Source of the DNA: Microbacterium sp. | Lineage (GTDB): Bacteria > Actinomycetota > Actinomycetes > Actinomycetales > Microbacteriaceae | Direction: 5' to 3' | Assembly: GCA_031277945.1 (NCBI GenBank) | Contig: JAITLK010000002.1 | Location: 434,001 to 498,000 of the forward strand | DNA length: 64,000 bases | The notes under the pieces: model-generated | What the model was told of the DNA's origin: nothing | What the model saw: the letters and a program-made list of their open reading frames with translations, nothing else | Databases searched by the model: none | Translations under genes and position numbers: made by a program | Shown here: in pieces, positions 49,919 to 60,313 of the stretch | Layout of the letters: the number at the start of each line of letters is the position of its first letter | Numbering within the stretch: the first letter of the stretch is position 1

Positions 49919-50560
49919 ATGCGAGTCCACGTCCACAGCCCGGGACGCTCCGGCCCCCGCGCTTGGCCGTCGGCGCCGGGAGACGCACGCTTCATCGCGC
50001 TGCGCCCCGATGTGCCCGCCCGTGACGCGGCATCCGAGCTGACGAAGGTCGGCCTCAACGACAGCACGGAGGCCCTGTTCGCCCATTCCTACCTTGCGAT
50101 CCCCGCGGCACTCGCGGTCCGGGAGTCGTCCGTGGCACTGGTGCTGGTGGAACCCGCGTTCTACGACATCGCCCGCGGGCACCCCGACATCGAATCCCAC
50201 ATCAGCACTGTCGAACGTGCGCGCCTGCCGCTCGCCGCTGGCGATCTCTGGGGCTACTGGACGGCCATCCGTCCGCTGATGTTCGACGGGCCGGCGCAGG
50301 AGGTGACGTGGGAGGAAGAACGCGCCGCGGCCGCCGAGTTCGCGCGGCGCACTCTCCCCTGGGGGCACGGCTTACGAGCCGAGCACCTCAACGCGCCGCG
50401 CATCCTGGTTGTGACCGGCGGTTGGAACGACGAGTACGAAGCGATCGCCGGGCGGCTCGTCGATGCCGGCGCCTCACACGTCGTGCTCCCGGGACATGGT
50501 CACCGCGCTCAGGATCACCCACGATTTGCAGAGGTCGCGTCCGCGTTCCTTGATCGATAG
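49919..50560 (+). CDS. Alpha/beta hydrolase-like protein
   Basis: A 213-residue protein that reads like a short alpha/beta hydrolase. It has the central strand around VALVLVEPAFYDI, a lid-like region at residues about 90-140, and ILVVTGGWNDEYEAIAGRL followed by VVLPGHGHRAQDHPRFAEVASAFL, where the His would be the catalytic base. The usual G-x-S-x-G elbow is replaced by FAHSYLAIPAALAV (H-S-Y), so nucleophile identity is uncertain. Substrate unknown. Confidence 0.75.
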   Translation: MRVHVHSPGRSGPRAWPSAPGDARFIALRPDVPARDAASELTKVGLNDSTEALFAHSYLAIPAALAVRESSVALVLVEPAFYDIARGHPDIESHISTVERARLPLAAGDLWGYWTAIRPLMFDGPAQEVTWEEERAAAAEFARRTLPWGHGLRAEHLNAPRILVVTGGWNDEYEAIAGRLVDAGASHVVLPGHGHRAQDHPRFAEVASAFLDR

Positions 50561-50562
50561 AC

Positions 50563-50582
50563 ACCGGCTCCTCGCTGCCGGT
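50563..50582. terminator. Short hairpin between convergent hydrolase and GNAT genes
   Basis: ACCGGC and GCCGGT form a 6-bp stem with an 8-base loop two bases past the hydrolase stop. It is weak but well placed. Confidence 0.4.
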
Positions 50583-50628
50583 CAGACGGTGGAAAAGCAG
50601 GCTCAGGGCGTCGCGAGCATTCCGAAGG

Positions 50629-51123
50629 TCATGAGCTCTGTGTCGCCTCGGTGCCAGGAACCCCTCCGACCGCCGCGCGGCGCAGGTGGAGAATCGGATA
50701 GGGTCGGCCGTCACCGTCCGTGTCGCTGCGGCCGACGACCTCGAACCCGCGGCGAACATAGAAACCGAAAGCAGCCGGATTCTGTTCGTTGACGTCCACG
50801 CGGTCTACACCGTGCTGATCCAAGACATGTTCGAGGAGCGCCGATCCGACCCCGCGCCCGGCGGCCTGCGGGGAGACGAACAGCATCTCCAGGCCGCCAT
50901 CGAGAACGCCGGCGAAACCGACCGGCTGCCCCTCGTGCTCTGCGACGACGAGAGACGCCGCCGGGAAGTATGCATCGCTCAGGTTGCCGCGGATTCGCGC
51001 GAAGTCAGCCGGGTCGAGAAAATCGTGCGTGTCACGGACAGCGTCGGCCCAGATCTCGACGAGCGCCGGGTACTCCGACGCCCCGGTGCTCGGGCGGACG
51101 ACGACGGAGAGGGGGAGCGCCAT
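50629..51123 (-). CDS. GNAT family N-acetyltransferase
   Basis: A 164-residue acetyl-CoA-dependent transferase. Motif A is in EMLFVSPQAAGRGVGSALLEHVL, and VNEQNPAAFGFYVRRGFEVVGRSDTD is motif B, typical of the YjaB/small-substrate branch. I chose the ATG at 51123 with GGAGAGG upstream. GTG 51129 is an alternative because GACGAT lies six bases before it. The acceptor substrate is unknown. It lies 30 bp after the PhnB-like gene. Confidence 0.9.
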   Translation of the reverse strand: MALPLSVVVRPSTGASEYPALVEIWADAVRDTHDFLDPADFARIRGNLSDAYFPAASLVVAEHEGQPVGFAGVLDGGLEMLFVSPQAAGRGVGSALLEHVLDQHGVDRVDVNEQNPAAFGFYVRRGFEVVGRSDTDGDGRPYPILHLRRAAVGGVPGTEATQSS

Positions 51124-51153
51124 GTTCACCTCTCCATCGTCGCATCCCGGGCT

Positions 51154-52041
51154 TCAGAAGTCGGCGATCACCAGCTTCTTCATCTGCAGCATGTGCTCAA
51201 AGGCGCCCGGCCGTTCCATCAGTTCGCTCATGTTCTCGGGGACGATCTGCCAGCTCACGCCGAACTCATCCGCCAGCCATCCGCACTGCTCGGCTTCGGG
51301 CACGGCGCTGAGCGCGTTCCAGTACGTGTCGATCTCGGTCTGATCAGCACAGCGCACCTCGAGCGACACACCGCAGTCGAAGAACCACTCGTGGTCGGTG
51401 GCACCGCCGTCCATGGCCGTGAACCACTGGCCGCCGATACGGAACTCGCTGAACATCACGCGATCCTCACCCGGGTACGGTGCAACGGTTCCCACAGCAG
51501 CATCGGGGAACAACGAGGTATAGCGTTCCACGGCCTCTCGCGCGCGCCCATCCGAGCGTCCGACGAAGGTGAGGGACGGAATGATGAAGGGGCGCGGATC
51601 ACCCGTGGGGTCGGTCAGCATGAGCTGCCAGGTGAAGCCGAACCTGTCCTGGACCCAGCCATACCGCTGGCTGAACGGATACTCCTGGAGGGGCATGAGC
51701 GTCTCTCCGCCTTCGCTGAGGCGCTCCCACACAGCATCTAGAGCGTCGCGGGCCGCCGCCGGATCGCCGTCGAACATCACGGAGTCGAAGTTGACCATGA
51801 AAGAGATCGACGGATTGGGACGGAACTCCGGACCCGCATTGATCAGCGTGAACCGGAAGTCGCCCAGTGCGACATCGACGGTGAGGGCTTCACCGGCTAG
51901 CGGCTGCTGGAAATCAAGCAACCCCTCTGTGGGATACCTGCTGATCACCTGCGCCGTACCGCCCGGAAGAGCGTCCGCATAGAACCGGCCTGCCTCCTCG
52001 GCCGTGCCGTTACACCAGATGTTGGGAATGATCTTCTGCAT
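51154..52041 (-). CDS. PhnB-like VOC superfamily protein, two domains
   Basis: A 295-residue protein with two 3-demethylubiquinone-methyltransferase-like (PhnB/PF06983) glyoxalase-fold domains: KIIPNIWCNGTAEEAGRFYADAL to about residue 140, and PSLTFVGRSDGRAREAVERYTSLFP to the end. Each carries a matching RYGWVQDRFGFTWQLML or CGWLADEFGVSWQIVPE segment. No enzymatic activity is established for these proteins. The ATG at 52041 has GGGAGG five bases upstream, and TACCCT at 52069-52074 is a candidate -10 box. Confidence 0.9.
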   Translation of the reverse strand: MQKIIPNIWCNGTAEEAGRFYADALPGGTAQVISRYPTEGLLDFQQPLAGEALTVDVALGDFRFTLINAGPEFRPNPSISFMVNFDSVMFDGDPAAARDALDAVWERLSEGGETLMPLQEYPFSQRYGWVQDRFGFTWQLMLTDPTGDPRPFIIPSLTFVGRSDGRAREAVERYTSLFPDAAVGTVAPYPGEDRVMFSEFRIGGQWFTAMDGGATDHEWFFDCGVSLEVRCADQTEIDTYWNALSAVPEAEQCGWLADEFGVSWQIVPENMSELMERPGAFEHMLQMKKLVIADF

Positions 52042-52119
52042 GAGCGCCTCCCGCCGTTCGTGGCTCTGAGGGTACGCCGGACCATCGACATTGAACATCC
52101 CCATCCACGGGCGCGCCGC

Positions 52120-53193
52120 TCAGCCAGAGATCTCCTGGTAAGCAGCGAACAGGAGGGACTCGTCGGGCGCCTGAAGCACCGTCGGACGTGCGATGTCATC
52201 CAGCACGATGAAGCGCAGCATCCCCCCGCGCGACTTCTTGTCGCGCTGCATCGTAGACAGCAGCGATGGCCACCGCCCGGCGAGGTAGGTGGTCGGCAGC
52301 CCCAGGCTCTCGAAGATCTCCCGGTGCGCCGCGACCGCGTCGTCACTGAGCCGTCCCGCCAACCGCGACAGCTCGGCGGCGAACATCATCCCCACGGAGA
52401 TCGCAGCCCCGTGGCGCCAGCGGTAGCGCTCGGCATGCTCGATGGCGTGGCCGAGGGTGTGACCGTAGTTGAGGATCTCGCGCAGTCCCGCCTCGCGGAG
52501 GTCCTCCCCCACGACATCCGCCTTCATCTGGATGGCGAGCTCGACGCTCCGGCGGAACTCGGCACTCGTCACGTCCGTCGCACGCTCCGGATCCGCGCGC
52601 ACGATGTCCAGGATCTCGGGATAGTGGATGAATCCGGCCTTCACGACCTCGGCGTAGCCGGCGACAGCCTCATTGCGACTCAGGGATCGCAGCAGTTCGA
52701 GGTCCGCGACCACGGCGTAGGGTGGCCAGAACGATCCCACCAGGTTCTTGCCCTCAGCGGTGTTCACTCCGGTCTTTCCGCCGACCGACGCATCCACCAT
52801 GCCGAGCACCGTCGTCGGCACCTGGACCACCGGAACGCCACGGAGCCAAGTCGCGGCAACGAAGCCGGCGAGGTCGGTCACCGCACCGCCGCCAAACCCG
52901 ATCACCGCGTCGGTGCGCGTGAAGTCGCTCTGGCCCAGGATCTGCCAGCAGAAAGCAGCGACCTCGATGCGCTTGCCCTGCTCGGCGTCCGGGATCTCGG
53001 CCAGCAGCACCTCGCGGTCGGTCATGAGCTGTCGACGCAGCTTCTCCGCCTGCGCCCCCAGGGTGGGCGGGTGGATGATCAGCACCTTGCGCGCGTTCGG
53101 CGGCAGCATCTCGCCGAGGTCGGCGAGCAAACCCTCACCGATCGAGATGTCGTAGCCGGGCTCACCGGAGACGTGGATCGTGGTGGTGCTCAT
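52120..53193 (-). CDS. aroB: 3-Dehydroquinate synthase
   Basis: A 357-residue NAD- and zinc-dependent enzyme. GFGGGAVTDLAGFVAATWLRG is the NAD-binding region, FAGYAEVVKAGFI-like AVAGYAEVVKAGFIHYPEI and NYGHTLGHAIEHAERYRWRHG carry the zinc ligands. It is the last gene of aroE-aroC-aroK-aroB and overlaps aroK by four bases. Confidence 0.97.
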   Translation of the reverse strand: MSTTTIHVSGEPGYDISIGEGLLADLGEMLPPNARKVLIIHPPTLGAQAEKLRRQLMTDREVLLAEIPDAEQGKRIEVAAFCWQILGQSDFTRTDAVIGFGGGAVTDLAGFVAATWLRGVPVVQVPTTVLGMVDASVGGKTGVNTAEGKNLVGSFWPPYAVVADLELLRSLSRNEAVAGYAEVVKAGFIHYPEILDIVRADPERATDVTSAEFRRSVELAIQMKADVVGEDLREAGLREILNYGHTLGHAIEHAERYRWRHGAAISVGMMFAAELSRLAGRLSDDAVAAHREIFESLGLPTTYLAGRWPSLLSTMQRDKKSRGGMLRFIVLDDIARPTVLQAPDESLLFAAYQEISG

Positions 53194-53708
53194 GAACGGT
53201 TTCCTCTCACCCAGTCGGCGATGCGCTCGACGACGGCCTGGATCCGCCCCGTCGAGGTGTCGAAGGTCACGTCCGCGACCTCCTCGTAGATCGGCCGTCG
53301 TTCGTCACGGATACGCAGCCAGCGCTGCATCGGGTCCTCTCCCGCCAGCAGCGGCCGTCCTCCACCCGCGATCCTGCCGGCGACGACCCGTGGTTCCACG
53401 GTCAACAGCACCACGTCGTGCTGCATCAGCAGCTCTCTCGTCGCCGCAGTGAGGACGGCGCCTCCCCCGAGCGCAACGACGCCGCCGCCCGCGACGGCAT
53501 CGGCGACGGCACGCCGTTCCAGCTCGCGGAAGTGAGCCTCGCCGTGCTCGGCGAAGATGTCCGGTATGGGTCCGTACTCACGCGCGATCACGGCATCCGT
53601 GTCGAGGAACGGGCGATTCAGCGCCTTGGCCAGCTTCTTGCCGATACTGGATTTTCCGGCGCCCATCGGGCCGACCAGCACGACGGCGCGGGGCGTCGGC
53701 TCACGCAC
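53190..53708 (-). CDS. aroK: Shikimate kinase
   Basis: A 172-residue P-loop kinase. [15 protein letters not shown] is the Walker A loop, [15 protein letters not shown] the shikimate Asp site, and [27 protein letters not shown] the Walker B/Gly-rich region. The lid Arg is in [13 protein letters not shown]. It overlaps aroC by eight bases and aroB by four. Confidence 0.97.
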   Translation of the reverse strand: MREPTPRAVVLVGPMGAGKSSIGKKLAKALNRPFLDTDAVIAREYGPIPDIFAEHGEAHFRELERRAVADAVAGGGVVALGGGAVLTAATRELLMQHDVVLLTVEPRVVAGRIAGGGRPLLAGEDPMQRWLRIRDERRPIYEEVADVTFDTSTGRIQAVVERIADWVRGNRS

Positions 53709-54921
53709 CGCCGGCCAGCGACGGGTCGCTGACGCCCGCGGTACGAAGATTCTCCGGGATCGCGGAGAGATAGCTGTCGAGGTTTCGGCGGGTCTCCGCC
53801 ACGGAATCCCCGCCGAACTTCTCGAGGATCACATCGACCAGCGTGATGGCAACCATGGCCTCGGCGACGACGCCCGCCGCGGGCACCGCGGAGATATCCG
53901 AGCGCTGGTGGTGGGCGGAGGACTCCTCGCCCGTGGTGACGTCGATCGTGTGCAGCGCGTGGGGAACCGTGGCGATGGGCTTCATCCCGGCAGTCACACG
54001 AAGAACGGTTCCCGTCGACATCCCTCCCTCGACCCCGCCGGCCTTGTCGGACGTACGCGTGATGCCGTCGGCGGCGGCGTACAGCTCATCGTGCGCGGCG
54101 GAGCCGCGGCGGGTGGTCGTGACGAAACCGTCTCCGATCTCGACCGCCTTGATCGCCTGGATGCTCATGACGGCTTGGGCCAGCTTCGCGTCGAGCCGTC
54201 GGTCCCATTGGACATGGGATCCCAGCCCCGGCGGGAGCCCGTAGGCGAGCACCTCGACGGTGCCGCCGACGGTGTCGCCCTTCTTCTTGGCGTCATCCAC
54301 CTCGGCCACCATGCGCTCGGAGGTGGCGGCGTCGAAGCAGCGCAGCGGATCGGCGTCGAGAGCAGCCACGTCGTCCGGCGTCGGCAGTGCAGAACCCTCC
54401 GGGACGCGAACCGGCCCCATCGAGAGAGTGTGGCTCACCAGACGGATCCCCAGCTCGGACAGGAAGGACTTCGCAATCGCCCCCAGGGCGACTCGGGCAG
54501 CCGTCTCCCGTGCACTCGCGCGCTCCAGGATGGGACGTGCCTCATCGAAACCGTACTTCTGCATGCCCACAAGGTCCGCGTGTCCGGGACGCGGACGGGT
54601 GAGCGCAGCGCCGCGGCCGCGGGACATCTCCGTGAGCTCGACGGGCTCGGGGCTCATGACCTCGGTCCACTTCGGCCACTCCGTGTTGCCGATGCGCAGC
54701 GCGATGGGGCTGCCCAGCGAATAGCCGTGACGAACGCCACCAGACAGGTGCAGCTCGTCCGCCTCGAACTTCATACGCGAACCGCGGCCGTAGCCGAGCT
54801 TGCGGCGAGCGAGATCGCCGCGGATGTCGTCCAGATCGATGCGGACGCCCGCGGGCAGGCCCTCCATCATGGCGACGAGTTCAGGACCGTGGGATTCACC
54901 GGCGGTGAGGACGCGAAGCAT
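53701..54921 (-). CDS. aroC: Chorismate synthase
   Basis: A 406-residue FMN-dependent enzyme of the long bacterial type. [21 protein letters not shown] is the N-terminal signature, [16 protein letters not shown] and [17 protein letters not shown] follow, and [17 protein letters not shown] residues near the C-terminus close the active site. The gap from aroE is four bases. Confidence 0.98.
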   Translation of the reverse strand: MLRVLTAGESHGPELVAMMEGLPAGVRIDLDDIRGDLARRKLGYGRGSRMKFEADELHLSGGVRHGYSLGSPIALRIGNTEWPKWTEVMSPEPVELTEMSRGRGAALTRPRPGHADLVGMQKYGFDEARPILERASARETAARVALGAIAKSFLSELGIRLVSHTLSMGPVRVPEGSALPTPDDVAALDADPLRCFDAATSERMVAEVDDAKKKGDTVGGTVEVLAYGLPPGLGSHVQWDRRLDAKLAQAVMSIQAIKAVEIGDGFVTTTRRGSAAHDELYAAADGITRTSDKAGGVEGGMSTGTVLRVTAGMKPIATVPHALHTIDVTTGEESSAHHQRSDISAVPAAGVVAEAMVAITLVDVILEKFGGDSVAETRRNLDSYLSAIPENLRTAGVSDPSLAGGA

Positions 54922-54925
54922 TCCC

Positions 54926-55756
54926 CTAGTCTCCCACGAGCGCCGAGCGCATCGCGTCCAAGATGACGCTCTCCGACTCCAGCGGCTCGGTCACCTGACC
55001 GGTGACGAAGATGCGCACCTGCAGCAGCGCCTGGTGCAGCAGCATCTGCACCCCGGATGCAGCCGGGCGTCCGAGAGCGATCCAAGCCTCACCCAACTGG
55101 GTCGGCCACGGCGCGTACACGGCATCGACGAGGGCGCCTCCGTGCTGGGCCAGAGCACCGGCGATGACATCGTCGATACGGGTCCCCCCGGGCAGCGTGG
55201 CGATCGTCGCATCGACGTCGCTCATGCTCGTGTCGCTCGTGAGCGCGTGCACAGACACCGACATGCCGAGATCTGCCGCCAGGTCGACGAGCGTGACCGC
55301 CTTCTGCGGACGTCGAGCGAAGATCTCCAGCTCTCGTGCCCCCGCCTCCGCCAGAGCGATCACCGCGGACACCGCGGTGGCGCCGGCGCCCACGATGCGA
55401 GCCCGCTCGGGCGCGTCGACGCCGTTCTCTCGCAGCGCTCCGATGAAACCGCCGATGTCGGTGTTGAAGGCGGACGGCTCATCGCCGGTGAGCAGCAGGG
55501 TGTTGGCGACGCCGGTGCGCAGCGCCCGCGCATCACGCCAGCCGGCCGCCCGCCATGCCGACTCCTTCAGCGGCATGGTCAGCGACAGCCCGCGAAGCTC
55601 ACGCCGCGCGGTCACCAGCTCGCGATCGAAGCTCGCCTCGTTCACCTGCCGGCGGCCGTACTCCCAGTCCAACCCCAGCGCGCGGTAGGCAGCCGCATGC
55701 AGCTGGGGCGACCTGCTGTGCGAGATCGGGTCGCCCCAGACTTCGAGGCGCTGCAT
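54926..55756 (-). CDS. aroE: Shikimate dehydrogenase
   Basis: A 276-residue NADP(H) enzyme. [22 protein letters not shown] binds shikimate, [12 protein letters not shown] has the catalytic Lys, and AFNTDIGGF the catalytic Asp. The nucleotide loop is [19 protein letters not shown]. The ATG at 55756 shares its A with the mltG stop (TGATG), which I took as the start. It is placed between mltG and aroC, a common actinobacterial order. Confidence 0.95.
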   Translation of the reverse strand: MQRLEVWGDPISHSRSPQLHAAAYRALGLDWEYGRRQVNEASFDRELVTARRELRGLSLTMPLKESAWRAAGWRDARALRTGVANTLLLTGDEPSAFNTDIGGFIGALRENGVDAPERARIVGAGATAVSAVIALAEAGARELEIFARRPQKAVTLVDLAADLGMSVSVHALTSDTSMSDVDATIATLPGGTRIDDVIAGALAQHGGALVDAVYAPWPTQLGEAWIALGRPAASGVQMLLHQALLQVRIFVTGQVTEPLESESVILDAMRSALVGD

Positions 55757-57189
55757 CAGTAGCACCCGCTGTCGGGGTTGGCCTCACACCACTGATGCCA
55801 CTTCTCTTCGTTCGCCTGCTGCTCGGCGTACGTGGTCGCGAACAGGGTCTCGCCGGTGTCGAGGTTGACCGTCACGAAGTAGAACCAGGGGCCCTCGGCC
55901 GGGTTCAGCGCTGCCACGATGGCGGCGTCGCCCGGACTGGAGATGGGGCCCACCGGCAGTCCCGGGTGCAGGTAGGTGTTGTAGGGGTTGTCGTTCTGGC
56001 GATCCGAGTCGCTCGTGGACACCACTCCGAGGGTGAGCTTGCCGACGCCGTACTGCACCGTGGAGTCCATCTGCAGTAGTCCGTGCGTCTCGCTGTTCGA
56101 CGGGTCGAGGCGGTTGTAAATCACCCGGGCGACCTTGGCGAAGTCATCGGTTCGGCCCTCTCGCTGCACGATCGAGGCGATGGTGAGGATCTCCTGACGC
56201 TTCTCCGCAGGAACACCCGCCTCGTCCAGGGCCTGGTTCATGCGGTTCACGAGGATCTGAATGGCGTCATGAGCCGACGTGCCCGGCTCCAGCGTGTAGG
56301 TCGCCGGGAACAACCACCCCTCGAGAGAGTCCGCGGACACACCGAACTGCGACGGGTCGGCTGCAGCCGTCTTCACTTCGTCCACGCTGATGTCCAGCAC
56401 GGTCGCGAGCTCCTCATAGATCAGCGCAGTGGGCTCGCCCTCGCGGATCAGCAGCGTGTTCTCGCGCTTGTTGGCCGGATTGATCAGAGCCTCATAAGCG
56501 GCTTCGGAGGTCATGTGGGTGTTGAGCTCGTACAGTCCGGGGTAGAACTCCTCCGGGTTCGAGAGGGCCCGCACGTAGTCGTAGAACGCGCCGCTCGTCT
56601 TGGTAACGCCCGCGTTGTACAGCGTGCTGGAGATGTCCAGCCCCGTCTCCCCCGCGCCGATGCTGATCATGACCGGATCGCCCTCGGTTCCGGCTTCGAA
56701 GTCCGCAGGCTCGCTCATCCCGAGCGCATCACGGAGCTGGTCGCCGAACACGTTGTACACGGTCACCGCCGCTGCGATGATGCCACCCAGCACCACGAGC
56801 ATCACGATGAGGCCGACGACACAACCGCGGCGACGCTTGCGACGCTTCTGCTTCACGTCCGCGGCGGGCACAGGCTCTGCAGCGAACAGGTCGGCCATGT
56901 CGGTGAGGCCGTCTCCTGCGTCCGAGGTCTCTGCCGCGGCTCGACGCGTCGGCTGCGCCGAGGCCTCCTTCTGAGGAAGCGCCACGGTGGCGGGAGGGGC
57001 TGTCTGCGGCTCGGGAGCCACAGGTTCGGGAGCCGCGGGACGCTCAGTAGCAGCCGCGGGGGTCTCCCCGGCCGGCACCGCGCCCGCGATCTGGCCCTCC
57101 GATCCGCTCTGCGATTGGGCCGCGGCGGCACGCGCCTCGCGACGCGACTTCGGGGCGGACTCGGGCTCGTGGCCAGCAGGATCGGTCAC
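55756..57189 (-). CDS. mltG: Endolytic murein transglycosylase
   Basis: A 477-residue protein. The first about 125 residues are a disordered, Ala/Pro/Glu-rich cytoplasmic region ending in KQKRRKRRR. One transmembrane helix (about residues 128-150) follows, then the extracellular LysM-like and YceG domains. The catalytic Glu lies in TIASIVQREGRTDDFAKVARVIYNRL, and YNTYLHPGLPVGPISSPG is the other signature. It trims nascent glycan strands. GTG start overlaps ruvX by four bases. Confidence 0.96.
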   Translation of the reverse strand: MTDPAGHEPESAPKSRREARAAAAQSQSGSEGQIAGAVPAGETPAAATERPAAPEPVAPEPQTAPPATVALPQKEASAQPTRRAAAETSDAGDGLTDMADLFAAEPVPAADVKQKRRKRRRGCVVGLIVMLVVLGGIIAAAVTVYNVFGDQLRDALGMSEPADFEAGTEGDPVMISIGAGETGLDISSTLYNAGVTKTSGAFYDYVRALSNPEEFYPGLYELNTHMTSEAAYEALINPANKRENTLLIREGEPTALIYEELATVLDISVDEVKTAAADPSQFGVSADSLEGWLFPATYTLEPGTSAHDAIQILVNRMNQALDEAGVPAEKRQEILTIASIVQREGRTDDFAKVARVIYNRLDPSNSETHGLLQMDSTVQYGVGKLTLGVVSTSDSDRQNDNPYNTYLHPGLPVGPISSPGDAAIVAALNPAEGPWFYFVTVNLDTGETLFATTYAEQQANEEKWHQWCEANPDSGCY

Positions 57190-57656
57190 ACAGACTCCTG
57201 GGGACGGGGTACAGGGAAGCCGGGAAGAGCACCTGAGCGCTTCTCGGTGTCGATCGCCTGCTGCAGCAGCACGACAGCGGCGACCTGGTCAACGATGCCA
57301 CGGGTGTCGCGCTGCTTGCGACCCGAACTGCGCAATTGGCTGTGCGCGGTCACCGTGGTGAGGCGCTCGTCGATGAGCCGGACCGGCAGGTCACCCGCGG
57401 CCAGCGCGGTCGCGAACTCCCGTGAATCCGCGGTGGACGGCGTGTCCTCCCCGCGCAGGTTGAGCGGGAGCCCGACGACGATCTCGATCGCAGCCAGCTC
57501 ATCGGCAATCGCCAGCACCCGCGACACGCTGAGCTCGTCACGAGGGACGGTCTCCACCGGCGTCGCGAGCATGCCGTCGGGATCGCAGCGTGCGACGCCG
57601 ACGCGGGCCTTGCCCACGTCGACGCCGACGCGCACACCGCGTCGGAAGCCGGTCAT
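57186..57656 (-). CDS. ruvX: YqgF/RuvX Holliday junction resolvase-like protein
   Basis: A 156-residue RNase H-fold protein, also implicated in pre-16S rRNA processing. RVGVDVGKARVGVARCDPDG holds the first Asp, VVGLPLNLRGEDTPS the second region, and LIDERLTTVTAHSQLR the Glu. The last Asp is near QVAAVVLLQQAID. It overlaps alaS by four bases (ATGA). Confidence 0.95.
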   Translation of the reverse strand: MTGFRRGVRVGVDVGKARVGVARCDPDGMLATPVETVPRDELSVSRVLAIADELAAIEIVVGLPLNLRGEDTPSTADSREFATALAAGDLPVRLIDERLTTVTAHSQLRSSGRKQRDTRGIVDQVAAVVLLQQAIDTEKRSGALPGFPVPRPQESV

Positions 57657-60313
57657 GCCCGCCCGAGCTGGTCGCGAATGCCTTGGAGCGCGGATGGCAG
57701 CGCCGAGGCATCGGTGCCACCGCCCTGTGCGAGATCGTCGCGGCCGCCACCGCCACCGCCGAGCACGCCGGCCGCGGCCTTCGCCAGGGCGCCTGCACGG
57801 GCGCCGGCATCACGTGCGGCCTGGTTGGTACCCACGATGACCACAGGACGCTCCCCGGCGATACCGCCGAGAGCGACGACCGCCGGCTCCGACCCGAGAC
57901 GCTCCCGCACGCTGTTCACCAGCGCACGCACGTCATCAGCCGAGCCGACCACACCGACGTCAGCGGTCACGACGCGGTAGGCGCCCACCGCCGTCGCCGT
58001 CTCCGCCAGCGCAGGAACCCGGTCCGCCAGGGCGCGGGCTTCGAATGCAGCAATCTTCTTCTCGGCGGCCTTCAGGCCCGCCGACAGCTCGGCGACGCGG
58101 GTGAGCACCTGGTCGCGTGGCGCCTTCAGGGTGCTGGTGAGCTCGGCGACCAGTGCCCGTTCGGCGGTGAGTTCACGGAATGCGTCCCGCCCGACAAGCG
58201 CCTCGACGCGACGGTTGGAGGCACCGACCGAAGACTCGCCGACAAGGCTGACCAAGCCGATCTCGGCACTGTTGGACACGTGAGTACCCGCGCAGAGCTC
58301 GCGAGACCACGGACCACCGATGTCGACCATCCGCACCTCGGAGCCGTACTTCTCGCCGAACAGCGCCATGGCGCCCGCCGCCTTGGCCTCATCCAGCGAC
58401 ATGATGCGGGTGGTGACTTCCAGCCCGTCGCTGATCGCGTTGTTGGTGATCTCCTCGATCTCCGTCTTCGTCTCGGCGGAGAGGGCCTGACTCCACGAGA
58501 AGTCGAAGCGCATGTAGCCGGCGCGGTTGAGCGAGCCGGACTGCGTGGCCGACTTGCCGAGGGTGTCGCGCAGGGCGGCGTGAACGAGGTGGGTGGCCGA
58601 GTGTGCCTGACGGGCGGCCCGGCGGTTCAGCGCGTCCACCACCGAGGTGGCGGGCGCATCGAGGGAGACCTCGCCACTGACGACCTCGACGGTGTGGCTG
58701 ATCAGACCGGGCACCGGCTTCTGCACGTCCAGGACGTCCAGTTCGTAACCGGGTCCGACGATCGTGCCCTTGTCGGCGACCTGTCCACCGGACTCGGCGT
58801 ACAGCGCGGTCTCCGCGAGGATCACTTCGGCGATCTGGCCGGTCGCGGCACGGTCGACGCTCTGGCCGTCCACGAGGATTCCGAGCACGCGCGAGCCCGT
58901 CTCCATCTCGGTGTAGCCCGTGAACACCGTCTCGCCGTGAGCGCGATACTCGCGGTAGACCGAGACATCGGCGATCGCACGCTTGCGCGACTTCGCATCC
59001 GCCTTGGCGCGGGCGCGCTGTTCCTGCATGAGCGTGTCGAAGGCGCCACGGTCGACCGTGAGTCCAGCCTCTTCCGCGATCTCCAGAGTGAGGTCGATCG
59101 GGAAACCGTACGTGTCGTGCAGGAGGAAGGCCTCATCGCCGGCGATGGCCGACTTCCCCGCGTTCTTCGTCTCGGCGACAGCGTCGTCGAGGATGGCAGA
59201 TCCGGCCGCCAGCGTGCGCAAGAACGTCTCCTCCTCCGCGTAGGCGTAGGTCGAGATGCGCTCCCAGTCGCTCTCCAGCACCGGATATCCGGCCTTCATA
59301 GCGTCGCGCGAGACCGGGAACAGCTCGGGGAACGTGGGTCCGTCGACGCCGAGGAGCCGCATCGAACGGATCGTGCGGCGCATGAGGCGGCGCAGAATGT
59401 AGCCCCGGCCCTCGTTGGAGGGCGTGACACCGTCCGACAGCAGCATCAGGGCGGAGCGCACGTGATCGGCGACCACACGGAAGCGGACATCGTCCTCGTG
59501 CGAGGCACCGTACGAGCGGCCGGTGAGGGAGACCGCCTTGTCGAGCACGGGACGAACCTGATCGGTCTCGTACATGTTTTCGACGCCCTGCTTGATGAAG
59601 GCGACGCGTTCCAGGCCCATGCCGGTATCGATGTTCTTGTGCGGCAGCTCGCCGACGATGTCGAAGTCGACCTTCGAGCGGACGTTGGTGATGAGATCCT
59701 GCATGAACACGAGGTTCCAGATCTCCAGGTACCGCGTGTCGTCCACGAGGGGTCCGCCCTCAGGGCCGTAGGCGGGACCGCGGTCGTAGTAGATCTCCGA
59801 GCAGGGACCGCCCGGACCGGGCTGGCCGGTGTGCCAGTAGTTGTCCTCCTTGCCCATGCGCTGGATGCGCTCGGGCGGGAGGCCGGCGATACGCTGCCAG
59901 AGTTCGGCGGCCTCGTCGTCGGTCTCGAACACCGTCACCCACAGCGACTCGGGCGCGAAGCCCAGGCCGCCGTCCTCCTCGGCGGAGGTGAGCAGCTCCC
60001 AGGCGAAGCGGATGGCCCCCTCCTTGAAGTAATCGCCGAAGGACCAGTTGCCGAGCATCTGGAAGAAGGTGCCATGACGCGCTGTCTTGCCGACCTCCTC
60101 GATGTCGTTCGTGCGAATGCACTTCTGCACGTCCGCAGCGCGCGGGTAGGGCGCGGGGACCACACCGGTCAGGTACGGGATGAACGGCACCATGCCGGCG
60201 ATCGTGAAGAGGATCGACGGGTCGTCACTCACCAGGGAGGCGGACGGAACGATGGTGTGATTCTGACGCTCGAAGTAGTCGAGGTAGCGCTGGGCGATCT
60301 CAGCGGTCTTCAT
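57653..60313 (-). CDS. alaS: Alanyl-tRNA synthetase
   Basis: An 886-residue class II synthetase with full aminoacylation, editing and C-Ala domains. The class II motifs start in PSASLVSDDPSILFTIAGMVPFIPYL; the editing site HSATHLVHAAL and CAGTHVSN hold the zinc ligands; GGGGGRDDLAQGGG near the end is the C-Ala glycine loop. MKTAEIAQRYLDYFERQNH fixes the start at 60313, with AAAGGA upstream. No T-box leader is present. Confidence 0.98.
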   Translation of the reverse strand: MKTAEIAQRYLDYFERQNHTIVPSASLVSDDPSILFTIAGMVPFIPYLTGVVPAPYPRAADVQKCIRTNDIEEVGKTARHGTFFQMLGNWSFGDYFKEGAIRFAWELLTSAEEDGGLGFAPESLWVTVFETDDEAAELWQRIAGLPPERIQRMGKEDNYWHTGQPGPGGPCSEIYYDRGPAYGPEGGPLVDDTRYLEIWNLVFMQDLITNVRSKVDFDIVGELPHKNIDTGMGLERVAFIKQGVENMYETDQVRPVLDKAVSLTGRSYGASHEDDVRFRVVADHVRSALMLLSDGVTPSNEGRGYILRRLMRRTIRSMRLLGVDGPTFPELFPVSRDAMKAGYPVLESDWERISTYAYAEEETFLRTLAAGSAILDDAVAETKNAGKSAIAGDEAFLLHDTYGFPIDLTLEIAEEAGLTVDRGAFDTLMQEQRARAKADAKSRKRAIADVSVYREYRAHGETVFTGYTEMETGSRVLGILVDGQSVDRAATGQIAEVILAETALYAESGGQVADKGTIVGPGYELDVLDVQKPVPGLISHTVEVVSGEVSLDAPATSVVDALNRRAARQAHSATHLVHAALRDTLGKSATQSGSLNRAGYMRFDFSWSQALSAETKTEIEEITNNAISDGLEVTTRIMSLDEAKAAGAMALFGEKYGSEVRMVDIGGPWSRELCAGTHVSNSAEIGLVSLVGESSVGASNRRVEALVGRDAFRELTAERALVAELTSTLKAPRDQVLTRVAELSAGLKAAEKKIAAFEARALADRVPALAETATAVGAYRVVTADVGVVGSADDVRALVNSVRERLGSEPAVVALGGIAGERPVVIVGTNQAARDAGARAGALAKAAAGVLGGGGGGRDDLAQGGGTDASALPSALQGIRDQLGRA

